Assembly: GCF_000203795.2 (NCBI RefSeq)
Contig: NW_006281101.1
Coordinates: forward strand, 1,451,279 to 1,515,278
Length of the DNA stretch: 64,000 nucleotides
Source: Batrachochytrium dendrobatidis JAM81
Lineage: Eukaryota > Chytridiomycota > Chytridiomycetes > Rhizophydiales
Reading direction: 5' to 3'
Below the pieces are notes generated by a model, which was not told the DNA's origin, did not search any database, and was given only the letters and a program-made list of their open reading frames with translations. Every line of letters begins with the position of its first letter. Positions within the stretch are counted from its first letter, which is position 1. The position numbers and the translations under genes are program-made. Shown piece after piece: positions 13,565 through 25,241 of this stretch.

Positions 13565-16500
13565 TTACATCTCACCAGCTGGGATGGACTCGGCAGTAGG
13601 AGATAGGCTGACTGGTGCAGTTCCCTTTTGTGTTGTAGTGAATTTGTCACCTAAACTCAGTGCAATCCCTTGCGTTTTGCTGCGTATCCGTATATGTCCT
13701 GTAATTTTATCACCAGAAATCTTTTCTAGACAAATATTGGCCAAGGCATCCTCGCCAAAGATACTACGAGCATAAAGGTTAGCAGCAAGAAATCCACATT
13801 CGCCTGCTAAAGCATGTTCGGGAGTCAGACAGTTCAAATTTGTCGATTTCATAACGTGGTCAAGGTACATTCGAAGATCGCTAAAAGCATAGTTTAGAAA
13901 TATTCAAAACAGTGAGTTGTTTTACAAAGTAACGTTTTAGTAGGCAAGTGCAAAACAACGTACGTTATGTTGGTATTCACATTGACCTTGTTCTCCCATT
14001 CAAATTCAAGCCACATGAGTCTAAACTGCGTCTCATTACACGTAGCTGGCTTGATATAGTCCATGATATCAATATGAATATCATTGAGAATTACGCAGTT
14101 GATATCTACGCTTGATGCACCATCATACACAATATTGCCATAAATTACTCCAGTTTCGGTAGAAGACACTTTGATGTTGGCTTTAATAGAGTGGAATCCA
14201 CGTGGACCAATGGTTTGGGGTTGAGGTCGTTCAACAAGCTTCAAATCACCAAGAGTAGAAAATTCCACAGTAAGGTTTTGGAGAGTTTGATCGGTCTGAT
14301 TGACAATTAAAATATCTATTCAATGCAAAAAATCCATAACAAAAAGCAGGTTGCCCAGCCATCAGCATTAGTAGATAGCAGCCCAACTTGATCAAATACA
14401 ATGACTTACCAAGAAGAATATCATACTGGTGAACTGTAACATAGGCTTCTGCATAAATCGGATCAGAAAATCCAGTAAGTTGAATGATGCGATTCAGCTT
14501 GGACACATACTCGTCATTTCCATCTGCCGATCCAGTAGCACGAATGAGATCAGTCTCAAATTCGTCGCTTCCCTCTCCGCCCAGCTTTTTACTCTTTAAA
14601 AATCGGTAAGAGATCACATCATCAGCTTGAATCTTGACTCCTCGCTTTTCCTTGGTCTTGCGTTGTTTGGTTTTTTCGTGAGAAATGACAAGATTAGTAA
14701 ACGCATTACGACAGTCCTTGAGAAATGCATCAACCATGATGGGCTCGGCTGGTGTAGACGAAAGTACACGCAAGCATCCTTGAATGCGACTAGAAGAATC
14801 TTCGTCGATATGAGCAGTAACAAAATGGGATCGGCCAACACGGATAATACTTGTCATGATCAGCATTGCTTCGATTTTGAAAGCATTGGATTGTGGGGAG
14901 TTGTTGGTTGTTTGGGCGTAGCGGAGAGCCAACTTTGTGAGAGTGGTAGCAAGTACTGCACCAACAAAGTATTCACCGCCAAGAACAAGAGCACGAAGTG
15001 GTGGCTTTGAAGACAATTTGCCTGTATCTAGCCTACCGTTATGCTGAGTTGTCGCAAGAGCACTCTCAGTGGCATAAGTACCGTCAGCAAGAACGCGACG
15101 AACAGCAGGTTTAACATCATGTTTCTTGTCTTTGGGAGTAGTTGGACTGACGACTTCCGTAGTCTCCTGATCCTCATCAAGCAGACGCTGCTCAGCAGCC
15201 ATAATGGGGACCTCTCCAATGGATTCCCGAATCTGCTTGAATGCTTCCTCAATCGTTGTGGTGTCCAAAGCATATTCACCAATGATCCACAAAGCACCGC
15301 GAAAAACTCTACCAGTACGCATATCCCCAAAGGTTTCCAAAAGATGCGAAATAATTGGCAAGCGGAGCTGAGGAAACTTTTCAACAACTTCACGAACAAA
15401 GGCAATAACATCCACCGCAGAAGCTGTGTTGGATTCTCCCAAAAACTCCATAAGCACATGTACAACACTATCGGCAACTTCAGAGAACTTGATGGCACAT
15501 GCATGAATAGATTGTATAATCATTTGACGATACTCGTTGTTTTTCTCATAGTCTTGATCATGAGTTTTGATCAGCTCCTTTTTCAAAAACGTGACTACTT
15601 CATCCACATTACGACTTGAAACAAGCTCCATGATTATGTTGAGACATCTCTTACGAACTTCAATGTCAGGGCTAGATACAATGCGCAAAACATCCATGAC
15701 TTGATCTTCAAGAACGCGGTCGTTCTTTTCGCGTAGTTCATTGATGCGATCCAGCACAATCAGCTTAACGCTGTTATCCGACTCTTTGATGGCAAGTTCA
15801 ATATAGCAACTCACAGCAGCTTTGATGGCAGATACATGTGATGTAAGTGTAACCAAGGTGCTAGCAGCTTCATATTTCACCGAAGGAGATGATGCTGTCA
15901 ACAAAGTAAATATTGTTTGAATATACTTTCCCTATTCATACCATTGATGTGCACTTGGATTAACTACATGACTTGATATATACCACATGCAAAATGAAAA
16001 TATCTGCTGGCTATAGTTCAACACTATATGAATCAGAAATACCTTGTCAGCGGTTGGATTGCGAGAGTCTTTGCGAATCAGCTCAATGGCAGCTAATTGC
16101 AAGGTTTCATCAAAGTTTGCTATCTGCGATGCAATTGTATTGAAATAATGGACAGCAACAGAGGGTTTAGAGTTGATGAGCATAATAAATGCGTTGCGAC
16201 GACAAGCATGATCTGCTTCCTATCCATCCAAAATAAATCATTGCAGATAATAAAGTCAGTACAATGATTCAACATCATCAATACAAGGTCTAGATTGGAT
16301 AGAGCCAATGACATACTGCAGCAATATAAGTTTCAATGCACTCTGGAGCATCAGGAATCAGGTATTCGAAACTTTTATAGATGGAAGAGATGGCAAGAAC
16401 AGCGTTTTTTCGAACATAGGGGTGACGATGTTCCAAGCACTGACGAACAGATGGTACAAGAGGTTCGAGAATCTCTCCTTCCTTGAGCTTGCATAAGAAA

Positions 16501-17301
16501 CGCAACGACTGGCCACGAATAAACTCGTTGGGATGAAGCAAGTCATTACGAATAGCATTTCTAATGAAATTGATATATTTTTCAGATACATGTATACAGG
16601 TCAGCATGCTCGTAAACTATTTGATCATGATGTAAATGATGCGCGATAATCGACAGATATCCAAAGTGGACAAGTCGGCCATCGTGTAATGATATAAAAA
16701 TGCAAGATAAACTCTAAAACAGTCCTTGCTAACATATACGAACATCACGAATCTATCTGCAGCAACCAAGACTTACACAACCAAGACCATTTCCTGTTTC
16801 AACTTGCCATCCGAGTTCGTTTTTGGACAGATTTCCCAGTAAAGCAACAGTAATTTCTTGAGAGCCTTGTTCTTGGAAGGCATAATGAAACGAATGACAT
16901 GCATAAGAAGTTGCGGGAGAGGGTCGCCATTGAGCATCAGTAGCAGGATCTTCTTGAGTGCCTCGATTTTGACCTCGTCCTTGCCATTCTCGAGTCGAGT
17001 GCGAAGGTCTTGTGAAGTAGGCTGATCTCGCCCATCTATCACCAAAATCAAGAAGCATATTAGACGAGAATGACTGCAAAAGTAGCAACAACTGACACTA
17101 ATTGGACAGATGGCATAACCAGCAATAGGATTGCAATCTGGATGAACTGGGATGGCAAGCAGTGGTTTCATGCTGTTGCGCAAGCAAGGGGATGCAGAGT
17201 GTCCCGTTCTGCATTCACAAAAAATAAAGCCTGAATAGTATGAATAAGAAATTCTTACCATCCTGCTGGATAACAGTATAGGCAGGCTGTGAATCTGACA
17301 T
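13565..17301 (-). CDS. SEC26: coatomer subunit beta (COPI)
   Basis: Beta-adaptin-like subunit of the COPI coat for Golgi-to-ER and intra-Golgi transport. The start is [15 protein letters not shown]. The next exon has [20 protein letters not shown] and [20 protein letters not shown], then [39 protein letters not shown] and [20 protein letters not shown]: the HEAT-repeat trunk. The segment [21 protein letters not shown] and the appendage with [36 protein letters not shown] (in parts) are diagnostic for beta-COP. The C terminus is ...ESIPAGEM. Roughly eight exons; one large exon (15904 down to about 14,310) encodes most of the trunk. Full-length, about 960 residues, as usual for the family. It diverges from PUS1. 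Confidence 0.95.
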
Positions 17302-17594
17302 TGAATACCACAATGGAGTTGCTGATGAGGAGTGATTTCTGGCTGCAACAGTTTGCTGTCATCAAATGATCGTGTTCGTTCTTTTACAAGTTTAATGGCT
17401 GGCTTGTTCAATAGTAAATTCTTCAATATGCTCCACTACATGTTGGATTCATGTCTTGTCAGGGCGATCCAATCTCTAAATAAGTTGTATTTATGGGTCA
17501 GATCTCACTGACTTGTTGCGCTTGAAATCCAGTTTTATTTTTTATTTTTGGTTTGATCCAACATTTGAATTCTTGCAGGATATTACCAACAGTA
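17302..17594. promoter_or_regulatory. divergent promoter COPI-beta / PUS1
   Basis: The 293 bases between the two start codons must carry both promoters. No CACGTG or clear TATA is present. A T-rich tract around 17530-17550 lies just upstream of the PUS1 ATG. Nothing else is recognisable. Confidence 0.35.
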
Positions 17595-19611
17595 ATGTCT
17601 GAATCAGAAACTGCAGAGCAAACGTCTACTGTAGTGGATCAATCCTTTTCCAAGCCTACTCATATTAGTACATTTCCTTTTCAAGCCATCTGTCCTTTAT
17701 CAGAACAGGAAAACCTTGATTACGAGTCTACCTATATATCTGCTCAAAAGCGTTCGTCCAAGGAGTTTAAAGCCCATGGTCCAAATGATGGGAAAAATAA
17801 AAAGAGAAAGTGGGGTCCTATTACTTCTGAAAATACGGAAACAAAGGAATCCATAGATACTTTAGAGAAAAAACCACGCATGCCAAAGAAAAAGGTTGTT
17901 TTATTGATGAGCTACTGTGGTACTGGATATCAAGGCATGCAAATGTAAGATTTGTTTTTAAAAGTATTCATGTTGTGATGGCTGATATTGAACTCTGATA
18001 TTGTACGATTGAAAAATATATATTTAGTAATCCAGATGTGCCATCAATTGAACTGGATCTACACAAGGCATTGGCTGCTTCTGGGGCTGTTAGTACTGAT
18101 AATTCCATGGATCCTGGAAAGGCAAGTTGGAATTTACTTTGAGATTTGTTACAAATTGCATACATCAATGGCGATTTAACCTCTTGTAAATGGATTTGCT
18201 GCATCTTTTGATGGATTTATTTAAATAGATTGCATTTATGCGATGTGCTAGAACTGACAAGGGAGTCCATGCAGGCGGTCAGGTTGTGTCTCTTAAAATG
18301 ATTATTCAAGACTCTGATATTATTGAGCGCATCAATGCTCGTCTTCCGCCCCAGATCCGAGTCTGGGGATACGCTCGTGTTCAACAGCAATTCCATGCCA
18401 AACACCATTGCGATTCCCGTATTTACGAATACATCCTACCCACCTCTGTCTTGAAAAAAGTCGATCCCACATACTATCCACTTTCCAAAATTGGTGTAGC
18501 TGCGGGTGTAACGTTTGAAAATATGGGCAGAGCGAAAATGGAACCTATCGAGATACCCGAGCATACGGACAACGAAAAAGAGACGATTCAAGGATACAGA
18601 ACCAACCACCAGGAGCTTGAAGAGTTTAGAGCTATTTTAAACGAGTATGTGGGAACGCACAATTACCATAACTTTACCATTGGCAGAAAGTTTGAAGACA
18701 AGAGTTCAATACGATACATTATTAGCTTCATCTGTTCTGAGCCGTTTCAACGTGACAACACAGAATGGGTCAGTCTTAAAGTCAAAGGGCAATCGTTTAT
18801 GCTGCATCAAATTCGAAAAATGATTGGTGTGTACTTTAGGTGTTTGACATGTATATATGGGTGTACTGTTTTATTTACCACGCTCAATGCTAGGTCTTGC
18901 TGTGATGATGATGCGCACGAGCACACCAAAGAACCTGATTGCATCTACATTTTCCCAAACACGTATCAATATTCCCAAAGCTCCCGCACTCGGTCTATTG
19001 CTGGAACGTGTAAGCACGAGTTGTATTGTTTGATCATGATTTGAACCAAAGTGTTGGTATTGATTTCGTTTGATGGTGCGTTTGTAATTGAATTGCTTAG
19101 CCCCTGTTTGAAAACTACAACAGTCAGATTCAACCAAAAGGAGTGGATCGTGACGTGATTGATTTTGATCAGTACAAAGTAAGAGGTTGATTTGACATGA
19201 TTTAAACCATCAAAATGATGTATAACTCACTAGGCGTGTGAATGCTTGGGTTGATTTTAACCAGGAGCTTATAGATCAATTCAAGGAGGATTGGATTTAC
19301 AAGGCACAGATTCAAGAGGAAATCAGTAAAGGACAGTATGTGGAATGTTTGCATTTGAATGGGTTGACATGACATTGTGCTAATTCAAATACTGGCTTGT
19401 ATGATTTAGTTTTTTAGAATGGACAAGAGTTGTTGATTCCAATCCAGACGATTATGGATGGTATCTTACTTCCAATGGATCCATCATGGAAGAGTATAAG
19501 CCTCCATATATTCATGCTACAAATTTGAATCCATCCATCTATCGTCACGGTGGCAAGAGCCAGTCACGATCAGATGGTGAGGACAATGCCGAGTCAAAAG
19601 ATGAAGACTAA
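17595..19611 (+). CDS. PUS1: tRNA pseudouridine synthase Pus1
   Basis: Makes pseudouridine at several tRNA positions (and in U2 snRNA or mRNA) in the nucleus, and often in mitochondria. An N-terminal polar region (MSESETAEQTS...) with basic KNKKRKWG and KPRMPKKK stretches, probably nuclear localisation signals, precedes VVLLMSYCGTGYQGMQ. Then comes the catalytic motif MRCARTDKGVHAGGQVVSLK, with the active Asp in RTDKGVHA, then INARLPPQIRVWGYARV, HNYHNFTIGRKFEDKSSIRY and FMLHQIRKMIG. The Arg/Thr/Asp context and the IRKMIG box assign it to the TruA-like Pus1 group. About seven exons. A TTG-initiated extension at 17553 is open but the first ATG is preferred. The tail is acidic. Confidence 0.92.
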
Positions 19612-19791
19612 ATTCAACAGAATGAATGGTGTATTTGCAGTTTATTTACTGAGTTGAATGTAAAAAGCATGGCATGTTTAGTTTGTCAATATGTACTTGG
19701 TAGGCAATAGATAAATACGATCCAAATATTCTGGGAATAGATGATACGAAAGCGGAGACGAATGCTCAGTACACGAATGGAAAGCAAGATA

Positions 19792-20491
19792 TCAGCGCAT
19801 CTGACCAAATACGTTTTCAGTAGCGTAAACAACATACAAAAAGCCATCCTGGTCACTATGTTCAGCATAAACTTGCGACAGCAGTGCTGATGAAGGTGGC
19901 AGAAACTTGTTTGCGACAGTAAGAAACAGTCCTTGTTGCTGATTTAATTCTAACCGTCTACGGATTACGGATTGGAATTGACCAACAGTAATATCACCTG
20001 GACATAGAAACTTTTTCTTTTCCATGTAAGGGAGTGGTTTGGAAGCCCATGAAGCACTCCGCTCAACGATTCTTGAGAATCGAGTTAAAAATGTTGATGT
20101 TGGAAAGATAGTTTAAAGCCAACAAGTACAATCACTTACATTGGCACTCCTATCATATTCACATTTATGATGGTCAAATTATAGCATAAAATATTTGATT
20201 AGACAGTTCAGTACTGTTCGCTCTCTTTGAATAATTCTACTTACTGTCAGGAAAGGAGTCAAGAATACGTCGGGATTCAGCAGCCCTGCGTTCTATGATA
20301 ATATAAAGCCAATGAGAGTTTAGTAGAAGCCAGTTGTAAATGAAAGACTAGCAGCATGTCAAACAAGCTTAAGCTTGGAGTGAATTGTAGTTTAATTATA
20401 TCAAACACTTGCCAAACGAGTGTTCCTGACAGTATGAAGTTTGTGGACCATTTGATGACTTGGATGAAGACTGTTTGACAATATCACTCAT
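19792..20491 (-). CDS. ATG8: Atg8/LC3 family ubiquitin-like protein
   Basis: Ubiquitin-like modifier conjugated to phosphatidylethanolamine during autophagy. Four exons: 20491-20413, 20292-20245, 20149-20140 (only 10 nt) and 20071-19792, total 417 nt, coding exactly 138 residues plus stop. Spliced pieces: HSFERRAAESRRILDSFPD, RVPIIVERSAS, YMEKKKFLCPGDITVGQF, VIRRRLELNQQQGLF, AEHSDQDGFLYVVYATENVFG. The residue after VFG is QMR then stop, so Atg4 cleavage would expose the conserved C-terminal Gly. The first intron begins GCAAGT (GC-AG type). An N-terminal extension of about 20 residues is Ser-rich. The linker before YMEKKK differs from typical Atg8, so it may be a divergent paralogue rather than the canonical copy. 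It diverges from NUP107. Confidence 0.88.
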
Positions 20492-20763
20492 TGATGATAG
20501 TACGAATGAGTGGGTAACTTTGATGTGCAATTGACTTGAGATGTCATGTGAGGATGTTTTATTTATTATTCTGCAGTCAGACTGCAGTGTGCAGACTAAA
20601 CCATTTCATTGCTATTCGCTGAATTCCATCGCACAGACAAACTGCAATCCACAACACTTTGCAAGACTCATTCCAACGATCGTTATCTGACTGCAATCTT
20701 GTAATCAACTGACAATCAACTGGCAATCAACTGCAAGATTGCTGGCCATCTAGTCACGTGAAG
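20492..20763. promoter_or_regulatory. divergent promoter ATG8 / NUP107 with 11-bp tandem and CACGTG
   Basis: The 272-base divergent intergenic region contains three consecutive 11-base units beginning AATCAACTG at 20703, 20714 and 20725, then CACGTG at 20755-20760, four bases before the first possible NUP107 ATG. Further upstream there are several CTGCA/TGCAG words (20570-20600). The elements are read directly; regulatory function is inferred. Confidence 0.4.
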
Positions 20764-23700
20764 ATGAGTATTATTTTAATTGCCATTTCTTGCCTTGCAA
20801 GTCAACCAGCGATGATGGTGAGTCTGGATGCGCTGTACTTTATCAAAACTCTTGAATTGCACTCACCGTTTGGTTGGTTATCCTGTTTGTCCGCTTGAAC
20901 TGCACGCTTTTATACTGCAAAGTCTGCAAAAACTCGTAGAACAAAACTGCTGGAATTGGACCACTATGAACCAGAGGTAGATTCATCCTTTGGTTTGCAT
21001 GGCTTATTACTTGAAACCATCTGTTCAACTAACCTTGATCATCATGTGTTTCGTTACTGTCTAGTCAATTATTGTTGATGCTACAGGTGAAACTTTAAAT
21101 AATCCTTTAATCTGAAATACACTGCTCATCATTCATGTACTAGATCTTGTTTCTATTACTAAATACTTGTTGGTATTTAGGGGAATTGCAAGCTATCGAT
21201 GCCGCCAATGAAGAATTTGCACAGCTGCTCATTGATTCGGATAGAGAGAATGTGCTACAGCCTGACGGACTTGTAAACCAGTATGAAAAATACTGTCGAA
21301 AACGGTACATCACTTGACCTTGTAGTAGCATGAATGTATGCTGAATTGGGTTAGATGATTAACAGCAATCTTGGTTATCAACCCACATTGTTTGGGTGTA
21401 TAGAGCTCAAGAGGATCTGGATAATTTTAGGGAAGATTTGGCTGTTGATTGGAAGCAAGAAGCAGATACATGGGCACTTGTCTGCGCACTTTTAAGGTAG
21501 ATTAATGTTGCATTCATTGTAAAACTAAAATGGTTCAAGTTACATTCTGAATGTTTAATAAACTACTTTTACTACATAGTGATCGCTATGGCGTGGATGA
21601 CGACTTGGATGACAATGGAGACCCAGTTCAGCAAGTACCGCCAAGTGTGTTTTGTAGTGATTTTGGTCACTCGTATGAAGTATCTAAAGCAGTCCGTGAG
21701 CATATTGTAAGCGTGATTTTACCCTCATTGTATCTTTGAACCCACTACAATCTTTATCTTGATTAGTCAATGTGCTTACATGATGGGTTTGGGAATGATT
21801 CGATAATAGATTGTCAAGCAGTGGTTGGAAAGCATTGCACCAGAGTTTCAGCCCGTTGAAGTTAGAAAGGGATATTATCCACATACCAGCATGCAAATTC
21901 GTGGCCAACAGCGATTGCAGGGTGTGCCTAATCAATGGAATAACGACAATGCCCAGATTGTAAGCGAACTTGATCCAGATGCACCTAGTCGCCAACACCG
22001 TCGTATTGCTCCAGAAGATCAGGTTGGTTGATATTGATGTGAATGGTACATGAAATGTACATGTATTGGATAAAATCACTCATTTTACATATTCATTATA
22101 ATGACGACTGAATATGAGTCAGAGTTATGAAACAGAGCTGTTACGGACTATTTACGAATACTTGCGTCGTGGACGACTTGCTGATGCATTCCATCTTTGT
22201 CGAGCATGCGACCAATCTTGGCGAATTGCCAGTATGGGAGGTGGTGCATTTCGTGATGACCCATTTGTTGGTAAGAATAATACATTGTATTGGATTTATT
22301 TGAACCATATTATTTGATGCTGATATAAACAACTATTTTACCTGCTTACTGCTCATGATTGATTTAGATGGGGTCAAGGACACAGATGTGGGAGTATTCG
22401 AAGGAAACGAAAATCGCGTATTATGGAAAGCTATATGCTATCAGATCGCATTGGATGTAATGAGCTACAGTTGACTTGTAAACTATGCTTAAATTGAATA
22501 TGCCAATACAGTCACCACTGACAACTTTTATTAAATGCATGCTTGGCGTTTAAATGAATGATTAGGACAATACACAGTTATATGAGCGTGCCATCTATGC
22601 TGTTTTGGCGGGTGACATTAAAAATGTACATGTCTTGTTGGTTTGATTTGCTTTTTTGAATAGTTTTAATTCATTATTTTTGATACATTAGGCTTTGCCT
22701 GCTTGTCACACTTGGGAGGACCATATTTGGGTGCGATACCACGCAATGATTGAATCACTGACCAGCAAGGTAATCATTTCAATTGCAATGCTGACATTCG
22801 ATGGACTATATTTTTGAAACTTTTGTACTTACAAGCCACGAACGATGGCACTAAACCTTGTGCATTTTAGTCTTTGAGTGACATTCCCACTCCATTTTTA
22901 ACAAATCAGGAACTTTGCTTACCACTGCCACATATTAGTGTCGAACCACATATAATTTTCACCGAGCTGTCTAAAAGTGAAAATGCTCGCATTAGGTAGT
23001 AATGCTTATTCGCCTGAATCTACTTTTAAAATGATATTTGGATTTGCATCATAAACTTGACAGCTCTGTTACGTTTTGAATATGGCTAGCCAAGAAGCAG
23101 CTGAGCCTTTTCATATTATCCAGGCCCATTTGATTCTTGACTCTCTGGATATGCTTTTTGCAAGTTTGCATGTTCAGCTTGTTGAGATGGAGCGTGATAC
23201 CAACACACCATCCATTTTTGGACTATCAAGCGTGTTGCGATTTACCGCACATTTGATTCTTTTGCTTCGTGGAATGGGTATTTCAGGATACGCTGAAAAT
23301 TCCGAGCATGTCGACTTTTTATTGAGTAGATATATTCATATGCTGCACGTTGCAGGCAAGGTGGGTTGACCCTGCATTTATTTTTGCAGCTCTATCAACC
23401 AGCATTGGTTAAATGACCTTTTTGTGAAACATGATTTGATATTTAGGGTGATTTAATTGCCATGTATGTTGCGTACTTGCCTAGCGAGATGCAAGTGGAC
23501 TGCTATTCCTCCTTTTTACAAGGTAACGTTTAGCTTACAGGTGTAAATCTTTATGAACAGGTATTTTTAAAAGCCATCAGTTTTAATGTGTGGTGTATTT
23601 TATAGATGTGGACGACGATCTTCAGATTCGATGTGCTCTTGTGACTGCTGGAATCGATTGCATGCTAGATATGCCACGAATATGTCGAATGACAGTTGAA

Positions 23701-24931
23701 AAAATATTCCGACGATCTAGTGTGATGGTGAGTCAGTTTTAGTATTTATAACTGTACCACATGTGTGATGTTATTACTCAGCTGTTTTTGGAATGTATAT
23801 TTTGGTAATATGCAGGACAAATTAGAACGCGAAGTGCCATTGGTGACTCTGTGTGGTACTGCAGATACTGTGCCTGAATCTGACCTGCTGTTGATTCGTG
23901 CTCTCGAGTGGCTTGATATGGATGATATGCAACTCGAGGACCGACTTGATCATGCAAATTTGTTGGCAAGGCACTTTTTAAGTAGGCAGTCTTTTTGATT
24001 TCTAAACTTTTAGACACCAATCTTGTTCAAAATGTATGGTTTGACACTGAATTATATAGTTCAGGGACATGTGCAATCGGTATACCGCTTGGTGCAAGAT
24101 ATCGGACTGCCGATTGAAAACTTTCGTGTGCTGATGGCCAAGAATGCCAAGCTATTTAAATTGGGTACCGAATGGCTGCAGAACCAATCTTTGGTAGAAT
24201 GTCTTTCAAATCAAGCAAAATGGTCTTTTTTATTTTTCCAGCAAAAGCCGCAAGTCAAGTATGTCTTTAGTATTGGGGTGTTGATCTAATGTGCATGCTT
24301 GCTATTTAAGAGGCTGATAGCCCATGTTGAATTTTCTGTACAATGTTTTCTGGGTTGTTGATAGAGACGATAAGCCTACTCACAAGACTTTAGAGTGGCA
24401 AGGAAAAGTAAAGGTAAATCATTCAACGCGTGTATATTGATGTCCGCTACGTATTCAACATCTGACTCTACTCGATTGCATTGAATTAGAGTCTCACTAC
24501 AGATACGGTCAAGAAAATGCGAGTGTTGCTGGAAAATTTTTCAGCACCAGACTATTTGGACGAGTTTGACAGTGTAGCAAGCCAACGTACCTTGGAGATG
24601 GAAATCATCAAGGGGATTTATGTACCGGAATTGGTGATGTGGATGCATCAGATTTTAATCCAAACGCATCGAATCATACCAGGGTGAGTACAACATGCTG
24701 AACTGAATCCTTTTACAATACGGAATATGCAACACTTTTTAACCTTGCTGCAATCATCATAGAAATCTTGAACAGAGTCTTGAATTGGCGAACCTAGTTG
24801 CTGGGCTCGATCATGATGGACTGTATGAACAGTTTAAGCGATCGAATAAACTTGGATTGTTTATGCGTGCGATGCGTGAATCTGCCCTGTTGCTGTTGTC
24901 TCAAAACAAGCAAGAGCTATTTTCCCAATAA
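20764..24931 (+). CDS. NUP84: nucleoporin Nup107/Nup84 (Y-complex)
   Basis: Alpha-helical scaffold subunit of the nuclear pore Y-complex. Recognisable blocks: KAVREHI...QWLESIAPEFQPVEVRKGYY, ELLRTIYEYLRRGRLADAFHLC, DQSWRIASMGGGAF, LYERAIYAVLAGDI, ALPACHTWEDHIWVRYHAMIE and VQSVYRLVQDIGLPIENF, which match the Nup84/Nup107 domain in order (the R-G-R-L-x-x-A and W-R-x-A-S-x-x-G-G motifs are typical). The C-terminal exon ends LLLLSQNKQELFSQ with TAA at 24929. Around 18 small exons. The N terminus is uncertain. An ATG at 20764 (in frame with ATGATG at 20812) followed by a GTGAGT donor at 20818 joins SAKTRRTKLLELDHYEPEV, but the next splice before ELQAIDAANEEFAQ needs a weak donor. Assignment strong, 5' structure tentative. 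Confidence 0.85.
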
Positions 24932-25241
24932 ACATATTTTAAACACTGGCCAAGTATTTCAACTTGAATTGGGTGATCAAAATCCCTTTAAAAAAGTGTT
25001 TTTGATCTTACTCGACTGATACTTGCTTCAATATGATTGTCAAATCATTTATATACAAATGCTTAGGATAAGTCATAGGTATGTTCAGCAACCTATTTTA
25101 TTTCTTTGAAATTGAGTTATTGATGCAAAAGATGGAATCCAATGCATCCAAAACAAAAAGTTATTAATGTTGTTAAAGGATACTCGGCGATCAAAGCGTA
25201 TGGTAACAATCCTTGTCAGCCTGTCCGTGAAGCAAAGGATT
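24932..25241. other. gene-free stretch between convergent genes
   Basis: About 310 bases between the NUP84 stop and the CHCHD2 stop. It is AT-rich, with no ORF, repeat or RNA that I can support. Confidence 0.45.

Noticed and set aside
15028..15504. 158-codon minus-strand frame within the COPI beta gene
   Set aside because: It overlaps the large beta-COP exon in another frame and has no recognisable motif; it is a shadow of the conserved reading frame.
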